Assembly: GCA_902792795.1 (NCBI GenBank)
Contig: CADBBB010000005.1
Location: forward strand, 88,626-152,625
Direction of reading: 5' to 3'
DNA from: an uncultured Spirochaetaceae bacterium
Lineage (GTDB): Bacteria; Spirochaetota; Spirochaetia; Treponematales; Treponemataceae
DNA length: 64,000 nt
This document shows, one piece after another, positions 49,461-57,590 of this stretch; within the stretch, counting starts at the first letter, position 1, and every line of letters begins with the position of its first letter. The position numbers and the translations under genes are program-made. The notes beneath the pieces were generated by a model. It saw nothing but the letters and a program-made list of their open reading frames with translations. It did not search any database and was not told the origin of the DNA.

Positions 49461-50288
49461 CTAGAACGGCCGCTTGGGCTTTTTTGCGGCTTCCAAGCGA
49501 TTAAAAATATCCGCGATCTTTTGCACCAAAATTCCAGGCGGGGTGTTCTTGAGCAAATAGCCTACGGGCCGCGCGGCGATGACTTGCTTTACGATTTCGC
49601 TGTCGTCGTTGGCGGTTAGGAACACAACCGGAATGTCCGCGGTGGAAGGGTCGGATTTGATAAGCTGGAACACGTCAAGCCCCGAAAGAACCGGCATTTC
49701 GTAGTCCAGCAGAATCATGTCAACCTTGTAGTGGGACAAAAGCGCTATGGCGTTGGTTCCGGATTTTTCCGTAAGAACGTTGTAGGTTTTGTTAAGCCAG
49801 CGGTCCATCGCGTGCAGCTGAACCTGCTCGTCGTCAACGACCAAAATCGTCTTTTTGCTTGAATCCAGCTCGTATTCTTTTACGCCGTCCGAGAAGGAAT
49901 AGTCGCCGCCGTCCTTTTCCAAAATCTTTAAAAATTCCGGCATGTCCACGGGACGCTCAAAGGCGTACTTTACGTATTCCCTCTGGATGTATTCATAAGC
50001 CATGTTGATTTCGCCGGCGTTTCCGATGAAGTACAAGCGGCACTTCTTTCCTTCGCCGGTTATGAAATTGTTCACCCACTGAAAGAAAGCGTTGTCGCTG
50101 TCTTCAAGGCGTTCCAGATAAAGAATCAAAATTCCTGGCGGTTCGTCGGAAAGCATTCGAGCGTTGATATAGTTTCCTTCCGGAGGACAAAAATCCACCT
50201 CGTATGCGGCGCCGTTCAAATTTTTTACCAGCGCCTTTATCAAAAAGCTTTGCTCGTTATTGCCTATTAACAATACCTTTCTGCTCAA
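49461..50288 (-). CDS. Response regulator with two receiver-like domains
   Basis: 275 residues if started at the TTG at 50288 (AGGAG 9 nt upstream); the longer frame to 50420 runs into the repeat element and is unlikely. Residues 1-125 look like a degenerate receiver (KVLLIGNNEQSFLIKALVKN, ILILYLERLED) lacking the acceptor Asp. Residues 145-265 are a full receiver: TILVVDDEQVQ, the phospho-Asp in ILLDYEMPVLSG, the Thr in LTANDD and the Lys in YLLKNTPPG. No output domain. It should receive phosphate and pass it on through the HPt gene downstream. Confidence 0.85.
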   Translation of the reverse strand: MSRKVLLIGNNEQSFLIKALVKNLNGAAYEVDFCPPEGNYINARMLSDEPPGILILYLERLEDSDNAFFQWVNNFITGEGKKCRLYFIGNAGEINMAYEYIQREYVKYAFERPVDMPEFLKILEKDGGDYSFSDGVKEYELDSSKKTILVVDDEQVQLHAMDRWLNKTYNVLTEKSGTNAIALLSHYKVDMILLDYEMPVLSGLDVFQLIKSDPSTADIPVVFLTANDDSEIVKQVIAARPVGYLLKNTPPGILVQKIADIFNRLEAAKKPKRPF

Positions 50289-50383
50289 AAAAAGACTCCT
50301 GCAAATAATTATTATAATTATATCATAGTTTTGCCAACTTTTCAATAAAAAACCAAAAAATTTGCGCCCCACCGCCTGGCGAA

Positions 50384-50640
50384 AATTCCGCATTGTAAGC
50401 AAGACAAAAAACGCGGGCAAAAAAGGGGCGGGTCCCAGCGACGAAAAAAATACTTGGCGCCTCCCGTCCTTGCGTCGCTGCGCTCCGCTTTGGATAGGAA
50501 AATATCCACTTGCGCTCTTACGAGCGCTGCCAATCGCTCGCTGGCTTGCTGACGGGCCCCTCCAAGTCCCTCCAAGTCTTTTTTTCTGCGTCCCGCCCCT
50601 TTTTTGCCCGCGTTTTTTAATTGTTTGAAATGCGGAAATC
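50384..50640. repeat. 257-bp inverted-repeat element
   Basis: The 603-bp gap between the response regulator and iorA (50289-50891) holds this element. Its inner arms, 27 bp each at 50406-50432 and 50592-50618, are perfect inverted copies. Similarity continues inward (GACGAAAAAAATACTTGG against its complement) and outward to about 50384 and 50640, so arms approach 49 bp. The 160-bp centre has smaller hairpins such as GCGCTCTTACGAGCGC. There is no ORF of substance, giving the look of a MITE-like insertion or a fold-back RNA gene. The rest of the gap up to 50850 has only a TATAAT-bearing promoter for iorA. Confidence 0.7.
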
Positions 50641-50891
50641 CGCGCAACTGTTACGGAATAAAGTTAAAACGCGCGAGACTGCGGGCCGGGCCGTCTGAGC
50701 GTTCTGCAGGGCGAGCGAAGCGAGTCAAATTTCCATCTACCTGCAGCCACGCGGAAGACGGACGGACGCAGTCGGAAGCGTTTTGGCTTGCCTATCATGC
50801 GGAATTCCTGAAACGCCTGGCGGTTCCTATAGAAAAAAGAGGCAAAATGCGCTATAATTTTGGGCAATTTACACTCTTTGGAGTCTTACAA

Positions 50892-52427
50892 ATGAAAAAA
50901 CTTTTATTGGGGAACGCCGCCCTTGCCCGCGGCTTGTACGAGGCCGGCTGCGCTTTGGCCAGCTCATACCCCGGAACGCCCAGCACCGAGGTTACGGAAG
51001 AAGCCGTTAAATTCAACGAAATTTATTGCGAATGGGCGCCCAACGAAAAGGTTGCTTTGGAAACCGCTTTTGGAGCGAGCCTTGCCGGAAAGAGAGCCTT
51101 TTGCGCGATGAAGCACGTCGGCCTTAACGTCGCCGCCGACCCCCTCTTCACCATTTCTTACACGGGAGTCAACGCCGGCCTTATAATCAACGTTGCCGAC
51201 GATCCCGGAATGCACTCTTCGCAAAACGAGCAGGACTCGCGCCACTACGCCAAGGCTTCAAAGATTCCAATGCTGGAACCTAGCGATTCCCAAGAGGCCT
51301 TGGACTTTGCAAAAGCCGCCTACGAAATTTCAGAAAAATTTGACACGCCGGTATTCATAAAAATGTGCACGCGCGTAAGCCATTCCCAAAGCATAGTCGA
51401 GCTTGGCGAGCGCGCAGAACCTCCCGCCCGCCCATACGAAAAGAATCCGCAAAAATACGTGATGGCTCCGGCCAACGCGAAGCGCCGCCATCCCTTTGTG
51501 GAGGAACGGACGCAAAAACTTTCGGAGTTGGCCGAGACCTCGCCCCTTAACAAAGTTGAGATGGGCGGAACAAAGCTCGGAATCATTTGCGACAGCACAT
51601 GCTACCAGTACGCCAAGGAAGTTTTTGGCGACGAGGCTTCAATCCTAAAGCTGGGAATGGTCTGGCCCTTCCCGCCAAAATTGATAAAGGACTTTGCCTC
51701 AAAGGTGGAGCGCCTTGTGGTTTTGGAAGAGCTGGATCCCTTTATCGAAGACTATGTAAAGTCGCTTGGAATTAAGGTTGAAGGAAAATCTTTGTTCCCG
51801 ATTGTTGACGAATTTTCGCAAAGCCTTGTGGCCGAAAAGTTTGGAAAAGCCGCGCCCGCCGCTTGCAAAAAAATCGAGGGCCTTCCAGTGCGTCCGCCGG
51901 TCATGTGCGCGGGCTGCCCCCACCGAGGCTTGTTCTACACTTTGGCGCGGCAAAAATGCACAGTGCTTGGCGACATCGGCTGCTACACTTTGGGCGCGAT
52001 GCCTCCGCTTGGCGCGATCGACGCGGTTGAATGCATGGGCGCTTCGGTAAGCTCTATCCACGGCTTTAACAAGGCAACAGGCGGCGCGCTTGCCGGAAAG
52101 ACTGTCGCCGTAATCGGAGACTCGACTTTCATGCACTCCGGCATGACCGGCTTGGCAAACATCGCCTACAACATGAGCGACTCGACCGTAATCATTTTGG
52201 ACAACTCAATCACCGGAATGACCGGCCACCAGCAAAACCCGACGACCGGCTACAACATAAAAGGCGACCCGGCCGGAAAAATCAACTTGGAGGCGCTTGT
52301 CCGCTCGATGGGCATAGAGCGCGTCCGTGTCGTTGACCCCTACAACTCAAAGGAAACCGAAGCCGCCGGGCAAATCCGCCGCTACAAGTCAACGACCAAA
52401 AATGCGTCGGCTGCAAGGCGTGCATGA
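50892..52427 (+). CDS. iorA: Indolepyruvate ferredoxin oxidoreductase alpha subunit, frameshifted
   Basis: 511 residues from the ATG at 50892 (GGAG 9 nt upstream); earlier in-frame codons cross the repeat element. The thiamine-pyrophosphate enzyme motifs are clear: LGNAALARGLYEAGCALASS, YPGTPSTEVTE, VKHVGLNVAADP, then CAGCPHRGLFY and GDIGCYTLGAMPP with AVIGDSTFMHSGMTGLAN. It oxidises indolepyruvate and other aryl pyruvates to aryl-acetyl-CoA with ferredoxin. The frame leaves the family after VVDPYNSKETEAA and ends out of register. About 30 residues expected here are gone, and the C-terminal ferredoxin domain continues in another frame (next entry). It may be a real deletion or a sequencing/assembly error. 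Confidence 0.85.
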   Translation: MKKLLLGNAALARGLYEAGCALASSYPGTPSTEVTEEAVKFNEIYCEWAPNEKVALETAFGASLAGKRAFCAMKHVGLNVAADPLFTISYTGVNAGLIINVADDPGMHSSQNEQDSRHYAKASKIPMLEPSDSQEALDFAKAAYEISEKFDTPVFIKMCTRVSHSQSIVELGERAEPPARPYEKNPQKYVMAPANAKRRHPFVEERTQKLSELAETSPLNKVEMGGTKLGIICDSTCYQYAKEVFGDEASILKLGMVWPFPPKLIKDFASKVERLVVLEELDPFIEDYVKSLGIKVEGKSLFPIVDEFSQSLVAEKFGKAAPAACKKIEGLPVRPPVMCAGCPHRGLFYTLARQKCTVLGDIGCYTLGAMPPLGAIDAVECMGASVSSIHGFNKATGGALAGKTVAVIGDSTFMHSGMTGLANIAYNMSDSTVIILDNSITGMTGHQQNPTTGYNIKGDPAGKINLEALVRSMGIERVRVVDPYNSKETEAAGQIRRYKSTTKNASAARRA

Positions 52428-52543
52428 AAATCGGCTGCCCGGCAATCAGCTTTAAGGGCGGAAAGGCTTTTGTTGACCAAACCCAGTGCGTGGGCTGCGG
52501 CGTTTGCAAACAACTTTGCGCCAAGAACGCCTTTGAAGGCTAG
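52371..52543 (+). pseudogene. iorA: C-terminal 2[4Fe-4S] domain of iorA, out of frame
   Basis: From about 52371 the shifted frame reads ANPPLQVNDQKCVGCKACMK then GCPAISFKGGKAFVDQTQ and CVGCGVCKQLCAKNAFEG to a TAG at 52541-52543. These are the two Cx2Cx2/3Cx3C cluster motifs that normally end IorA and hand electrons to ferredoxin. It has no start codon of its own. Unless a ribosomal frameshift or error is involved, the iron-sulfur part is lost and the enzyme should be inactive. Confidence 0.8.
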
Positions 52544-52575
52544 CGCGGACAGCCGTACTGTTAGGAGGAATTGAA

Positions 52576-53148
52576 ATGACTACAAACGTGATGATAGTTG
52601 GAGTTGGCGGACAAGGTTCGCTTTTGGCAAGCAAACTGCTGGGCCAAGTTTTATTGAACAAGGGCTACCAAGTTAAGGTTAGCGAAGTTCACGGAATGAG
52701 CCAGCGCGGCGGAAGCGTTGTGACATACGTCCGCTTTGGCGACAAAGTTTATTCCCCGATAATCGACAAGGGCGAGGCCGACTGCATTATTTCTTTTGAA
52801 ACCTTGGAAGCCGCGCGCTACATGGAAAACCTAAAGGCCGGCGGAACGGTGATCGTAAACGAGCAAGAAATCGACCCGATGCCGGTAATCACAGGAGCGG
52901 CTTCCTACCCCGAAAACCTCGTTCAAAAAATGAAAGACGCCGGCGCCAAAGTTGACGCGATCGACGCGCTCAGCCTGGCATTAAAGGCAGGCTCTGCAAA
53001 AAGTGCCAACATCGTTTTGATGGGCCGCTTTTCGACATACTACAAGGACATCGCCGAACAAGATTGGCTTGACGCGCTTGCCCAATGCGTAAAGCCGCAA
53101 TTTTTGGAAATGAACAAAAAAGCCTTCGCGCTGGGAAGAGGAGAATAA
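52576..53148 (+). CDS. iorB: Indolepyruvate ferredoxin oxidoreductase beta subunit
   Basis: 190 residues of the pyruvate ferredoxin oxidoreductase gamma-type fold: NVMIVGVGGQGSLLASKLLG, VSEVHGMSQRGGSVVTYVRF and the C-terminal NIVLMGRFSTYYKDI helix region. Pairs with IorA to form the active dimer. TAGGAGG precedes the ATG by 8 nt. It lies 32 bp after the iorA frame C-terminal end. The intact beta gene argues that the iorA lesion is recent or artefactual. Confidence 0.9.
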   Translation: MTTNVMIVGVGGQGSLLASKLLGQVLLNKGYQVKVSEVHGMSQRGGSVVTYVRFGDKVYSPIIDKGEADCIISFETLEAARYMENLKAGGTVIVNEQEIDPMPVITGAASYPENLVQKMKDAGAKVDAIDALSLALKAGSAKSANIVLMGRFSTYYKDIAEQDWLDALAQCVKPQFLEMNKKAFALGRGE

Positions 53149-53149
53149 A

Positions 53150-54451
53150 ATGTATTGGAACCAAACAAAAGAGTGCATGGATCGCGGGGAGCTAAAGAAG
53201 CTTCAGAGCGAGCGGCTTGTAAAAATGGTAAGCTATGTTTACCACAACGTTCCCTATTACCGCGAGAAAATGCAAAAGGCCGGAGTTGAGCCGGGCGACA
53301 TTCGCGGACTTGAGGACATAGAAAAGCTGCCCTTCACCACTTACGAAGATTTGAACAAGGCCTATCCCTTTGGCTTGGCGGCCGTTCCAAAGTCGGAATT
53401 GGTGCGCGTCCACGCTTCAAGCGGAACGACGGGAAAGCCAAAAATCGCCGTCTACACCAGGCGCGACATCGACACGTGGAGCGAATGCGCCGCGCGCTGC
53501 CTTACAATGGCCGGCGTTACAAGGGACGACGTAATCCAAGTAGGCTACGGCTACGGCTTGTTCACCGGAGGCCTTGGAGCGCATTACGGCGCCGAATACG
53601 TTGGCGCTTTGGTTTTGCCGATGTCAACGGGCAACACAAAAAAATTAATCGACATGATGATTGACTGCGGCGCCACCGCGATCGCTTGCACGCCCTCGTA
53701 TCTTTTGCATGTTGCCGAAGACTTGCAAAAGGCCGGCTTGGTCGACAAGATAAAATTAAAGACTGCCATTTGCGGCGCGGAGCCTTGGACAAACGAAATG
53801 CGCGCGTCTATAGAAAAGCAGCTGGGAATCAAGGCCTACGACATTTACGGCTTGACAGAAATTTTGGGCCCAGGAGTCGCCGCCGACTGCGACGCCCACG
53901 CTGGCCTTCACATTTGGGAAGACCACTTTTTCCCGGAAATCCTTGACCAGGCCACGCTCAAGGCCGTTCCCGAAGGACAGAGCGGCGAGCTTGTAATCAC
54001 GACGCTGACCAAAGAAGGCATGCCGATGATCCGCTACCGCACAAAAGATTTGACCAGCCTAGAAACTTCAAAATGCTCTTGCGGAAGAACGATGGCGCGC
54101 ATCCAGCGCTTTAAGGGCCGTACCGACGACATGCTTATCATTCGCGGCGTGAACGTGTTCCCGTCGCAGGTTGAGGCGGCGCTTTTGACGATTGACGGAA
54201 CGACGCCCCACTACATGATTGTCGTCGACCGCGTTGACAACGCCGACACATTTGAAGTGCAGGTTGAAGTTGACGAGCGCTTCTTTAGCGACGAAGTTTC
54301 CAAATTGGAAAACCTTTCAAAGCAAATCAACGCCAAGCTGCGCGAGGCCTTGGGCCTTAACGCGAAGGTCAGCCTAGTCCAGCCCAACGCGCTGGTTCAT
54401 TCCGACGGAAAGACCAAGCATGTTGAAGACAGGCGCAAGTTGTACCAGTAA
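53150..54451 (+). CDS. paaK: Phenylacetate-CoA ligase
   Basis: 433 residues, standard length. AMP-binding motif HASSGTTGKPKIAVYT (about 83-98), the YGLTEILGPGVA block, RYRTKDLTSLE and GRTDDMLIIRGVNVFPSQVE. It activates phenylacetate or related aryl acetates to the CoA thioester, or in reverse makes ATP from the product of IorAB. GAGGAG immediately precedes the ATG at 53150, 1 nt after the iorB stop. The iorAB-paaK-ACT order is the common operon for fermenting aromatic amino acids. Confidence 0.92.
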   Translation: MYWNQTKECMDRGELKKLQSERLVKMVSYVYHNVPYYREKMQKAGVEPGDIRGLEDIEKLPFTTYEDLNKAYPFGLAAVPKSELVRVHASSGTTGKPKIAVYTRRDIDTWSECAARCLTMAGVTRDDVIQVGYGYGLFTGGLGAHYGAEYVGALVLPMSTGNTKKLIDMMIDCGATAIACTPSYLLHVAEDLQKAGLVDKIKLKTAICGAEPWTNEMRASIEKQLGIKAYDIYGLTEILGPGVAADCDAHAGLHIWEDHFFPEILDQATLKAVPEGQSGELVITTLTKEGMPMIRYRTKDLTSLETSKCSCGRTMARIQRFKGRTDDMLIIRGVNVFPSQVEAALLTIDGTTPHYMIVVDRVDNADTFEVQVEVDERFFSDEVSKLENLSKQINAKLREALGLNAKVSLVQPNALVHSDGKTKHVEDRRKLYQ

Positions 54452-54525
54452 ACGCCAAGCGGAACGGCTGCAAGCCCTAAAAAGCCGCCGCCGTTTTGGT
54501 TGGAGAAAAAACTCAGGAGGTAATT

Positions 54526-54945
54526 ATGTTCATTAAACAGCTTTCAATATTTTTGGAAAACAAGGGCGGCTCGCTCGGCGAAGTTCTCAAGATTTTGAGC
54601 GGAGAGAACGTCAACATCGCGTCGGCAAGCTTGGCCGACACAAATGATTTTGGCGTCCTTCGCCTTTTGGTCAGCGACACCGACAGGGCCTACAAGGTTC
54701 TTAAGGAAAAAGGAATCACTTCCAAAATCAGCGACGTTGTCGGCGTTTGCGTTCCCAACGAAACAGGCGGCTTTTCAAAAGTCGTGCAATTGATTCTTGA
54801 CGCCGGCCTCAACATCAGCTACATCTACGGCCTTTCCGTCCAAAACGACGGCGCCAACATCGTGATGAAAACCGACGACTTGGACAAAACAGTTTCCATC
54901 CTAAAAGCCGCCGGCGTCAAGTTGCTGGAGCAAAGCGAGCTGTAA
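54526..54945 (+). CDS. ACT-domain protein, probable amino-acid sensor
   Basis: 139 residues from the ATG at 54526, with GGAGG 5 nt upstream. Two ACT domains in tandem: IKQLSIFLENKGGSLGEVLK (1-70) and CVPNETGGFSKVVQLILDAG (about 70-139), a form seen downstream of iorAB-paaK, thought to sense an amino acid and adjust the pathway. It has no catalytic domain. It is the last gene of the operon. Confidence 0.85.
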   Translation: MFIKQLSIFLENKGGSLGEVLKILSGENVNIASASLADTNDFGVLRLLVSDTDRAYKVLKEKGITSKISDVVGVCVPNETGGFSKVVQLILDAGLNISYIYGLSVQNDGANIVMKTDDLDKTVSILKAAGVKLLEQSEL

Positions 54946-54955
54946 AGGAAATTTG

Positions 54956-54984
54956 TTGCTTTAAATTTAAAATGCCCTTATAAT
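54956..54984 (+). promoter_or_regulatory. Promoter ahead of the ORF6N gene
   Basis: TTGCTT, 17 bp, TATAAT. The leader to the ATG at 55145 would be about 155 nt and contains the inverted repeat TATCCAACA...TGTTGGATA (about 55016-55025 and 55098-55107), and also a TTGACA further down. Confidence 0.6.
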
Positions 54985-55144
54985 AAAGATGTAAAGTTTG
55001 CCGCGCAAAGAACATTATCCAACAATTAATAGTTTTTGCATGCGCGGTTGACACATCTTTTTAATATCTTTTTTTTCTTTACCACAATTCAGGCCGAGTG
55101 TTGGATAGGCGCTGAAAAATAATTTTTCTCACGAGGCATGTGGT

Positions 55145-56044
55145 ATGGAAAATCAAATTTCAATTTTAGAAGAAAATTCTATCCGTTCAAAAATTCATGT
55201 TATTCGCGGTCAGCAGGTGATGCTGGATTTTGATTTAGCGCAGATTTATGGTTATGAAACACGCCGTTTTAATGAACAAGTAAAGAATAATCAAAAACGT
55301 TTCGATGAAGATTTTAGATTTCAACTCACAAAGGAAGAATTTAAGGGCCTAAACTTGATGTCGAAATTTTCGACATCAAGTTGGGGTGGAACTAGAAAAT
55401 TACCTTACGCCTTCACCGAACAGGGAATCTATATGCTAATGACCGTCCTCAAAGGCGACCTTGCCGTCACTCAAAGTAAAATGCTTATCAGAACCTTTAA
55501 AGAAATGAAGCATTTTATTCAGAATAATTCTCATATTTTTGCTGAACTGGATAATATAAAAAAGCGCCTCTTGGAATCTGACTTACATCACAAGGAAACT
55601 GATATAAAGATAAAAGAACTTTTTTCCTTAATGGACAAATACAACATAAAAGAAACCCAAGGTGTTTTCTTCCAGGGCCAGATATTCGATGCCTATGCAA
55701 AGTTTGAAAGTTTTCTTACGGCCGCTAAGAAAGAAATAATCCTTATAGATAACTATGTAGATTTATCGATTCTCCAACGGCTTGCAAAAAAGAAAAAAGG
55801 CGTTAATGTGACAATCTACACCGCCCCTAAAACAAAACTGACGGCGCAGGATGTTCAGATTTTTAATGCTCAATATCCGACTCTCACCTTGAATCATACA
55901 ACAAAAACTCACGACAGATTTCTGATTATTGATAATTCAACGATTTACCACATTGGAGCAAGCCTTAAAGACCTGGGAAAAAAGTGCTTTGGATTTAGTG
56001 TACTTGATTCCAGTTTTATTCCGATGATTCTAAAACACTTATAA
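55145..56044 (+). CDS. ORF6N-domain protein with PLD-like C-terminus
   Basis: 299 residues. Residues 10-115 are an ORF6N DNA-binding domain (HVIRGQQVMLDFDLAQIYGY, FNEQVKNNQKRFDEDFRFQL, LPYAFTEQGIYMLMTVLKGD). After a helical linker, about 175-299 resembles the phospholipase-D-like half-domain used by some nucleases (IILIDNYVDLSILQRLAKKK, then THDRFLIIDNSTIYHIGASL with the H-x-R/K...D signature). Such proteins are mobile or phage-type and may be anti-phage or regulatory. AT-rich compared with the flanks. The start is preceded by GAGG at 8 nt. Confidence 0.75.
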   Translation: MENQISILEENSIRSKIHVIRGQQVMLDFDLAQIYGYETRRFNEQVKNNQKRFDEDFRFQLTKEEFKGLNLMSKFSTSSWGGTRKLPYAFTEQGIYMLMTVLKGDLAVTQSKMLIRTFKEMKHFIQNNSHIFAELDNIKKRLLESDLHHKETDIKIKELFSLMDKYNIKETQGVFFQGQIFDAYAKFESFLTAAKKEIILIDNYVDLSILQRLAKKKKGVNVTIYTAPKTKLTAQDVQIFNAQYPTLTLNHTTKTHDRFLIIDNSTIYHIGASLKDLGKKCFGFSVLDSSFIPMILKHL

Positions 56045-56144
56045 AAACCGTACGCCATGCCCCAAAAATTATCCGCTCCGCGGCCGCTTAAAGGGTATAC
56101 CCTTTAAGCAATTTAGTCAATTGATTAAAGACCTTCGTCCTCCG

Positions 56145-57590
56145 CTACTTCTTGTAAAATTCCGGGAAGAAGAAAATGATCATCGTGTACAATTCCAAGC
56201 GGCCGGCAAGCATGGCGAACATGTACCAGCCTTTGAGGGCTACGGGCAAAAAGCCGTAGTTGCATGACGGGCCAAGCAAGCCGTAGGCCGGGCCGACGTT
56301 TCCCACCATGCTTAAGGCGCCGGTAAAGGCCGTTCCCAAATCCAAATTCGCGGCGGCTCCAAAAAGGGTCGTGACGACAAGCAAAAGCAAATACAAGGTC
56401 ATAAAGGCGGCGACGTTAAAGACGATGTCCTTGCGGCCGGCCCGGTTGTTCAACCGAATGCTAAAGACTCCGTGCGGATGCAAGGTCTTTAAAAACTCGT
56501 TGTTGGCTTGCTTGGCAAAAACCACCCAGCGGATTATTTTTACGCCGCCGCTTGTCGAGCCCGAGCAGCCGCCCGTAAAGAACAGGAAGAAAATAAAGGC
56601 TTGGGCAAGCGGCGGCCAAAAAGTGTAGTCCGCCGTGGCGAAGCCTGTGGTGGAAATTATCGTCGCCGTTTGGAACGAAGAAAAGCGGAGCGATTTTAGA
56701 AAGCCGCCGTAATGCTGCAAGTTTGCGAAAGTGATTCCCAAGACAAAGACAAAAATCAGCGCGACGTAAACTTTAAATTCCGTGTTCTCGCGAATGTCCT
56801 GAAATTTTCCTGTCAACAAATAAAAGTAAAGCGTGAAGTTCACTCCGGCCAAGAACATAAAGACCGTGCAAATCGCGTCGATGGCGACGGAGTTGTAAGC
56901 GCCGATGCTTGCGTTCCTGTTGCTAAAGCCGCCAGTTCCTACAGTGGAAAAGGAATGCAAGAGCGCGTCGTAAAAACTCATGCCCGCGATTTTTAAAAGA
57001 ACAAGCTCCAAGCAAGTGAACAAAATGTAAATCGTCCAAAGCGCTTTGGCGGTGTTGGTTATTTTTGGAGTGAACTTTCCTTTTTCGGGGCCGGTCGTCT
57101 CCGCCTTGATAAGCTGGAAGCCGCCCACGCCCAAAAGCGGAAATAGCGCCACAGTGAGCGCCACGATTCCCATGCCGCCAAGCCAGTGGGTTTCGGTTCG
57201 CCACAAGTTGATGGATTTGGGAAGATGTTCCACCTCGCTTAAAATTGTGGCGCCGGTCGTGGTAAAGCCGGAGACGCTTTCCCAAAGAGCGTCGATGTAA
57301 TTTGGAATCGCGCGGCTAAAGTAAAACGGAAGCGAGCCAAAAGCGCCCGCAAAAATCCAAGCGAACGCCACGACAAAAAAAGCGCCGCGCGTCGATAGCG
57401 CTATTTTCTTTTTTCTTCCGGCGACAAAAAAAACGAGCGCCAAAAAAATCGCGCAGGCCATCGGAACCAAAAACGCCGGAAGAACATTGTACTCCTTGTA
57501 ATAAAGCGCTGCTGCCACAGGAAAAACAAAGGTGGCGGCGATGATTCCCAAAATAGAAAATTCTATTCTTAAAAAAGAAAACAAGGTCAT
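56145..57590 (-). CDS. trkH: Trk/Ktr potassium channel subunit
   Basis: 481 residues, about ten membrane helices with four pore loops: TTGATIL, STVGTGGFSNRN, ISTTGFATADY and NVGPAYGLLG, each with the selectivity-filter Gly. It forms the membrane pore for K+ uptake. Its ATG overlaps the trkA stop as ATGA, so the two subunits are made together. Confidence 0.9.
   Translation of the reverse strand: MTLFSFLRIEFSILGIIAATFVFPVAAALYYKEYNVLPAFLVPMACAIFLALVFFVAGRKKKIALSTRGAFFVVAFAWIFAGAFGSLPFYFSRAIPNYIDALWESVSGFTTTGATILSEVEHLPKSINLWRTETHWLGGMGIVALTVALFPLLGVGGFQLIKAETTGPEKGKFTPKITNTAKALWTIYILFTCLELVLLKIAGMSFYDALLHSFSTVGTGGFSNRNASIGAYNSVAIDAICTVFMFLAGVNFTLYFYLLTGKFQDIRENTEFKVYVALIFVFVLGITFANLQHYGGFLKSLRFSSFQTATIISTTGFATADYTFWPPLAQAFIFFLFFTGGCSGSTSGGVKIIRWVVFAKQANNEFLKTLHPHGVFSIRLNNRAGRKDIVFNVAAFMTLYLLLLVVTTLFGAAANLDLGTAFTGALSMVGNVGPAYGLLGPSCNYGFLPVALKGWYMFAMLAGRLELYTMIIFFFPEFYKK

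Noticed and set aside
50604-50891. N-terminal extension of the iorA frame
   Set aside because: It arises from the inverted-repeat element and the promoter; the protein family starts at the ATG at 50892 with a GGAG site.
50641-50891. T-box or other riboswitch before iorA
   Set aside because: There are short hairpins, including a CTGCAGG pair, but no T-box sequence and no terminator before the ribosome site.
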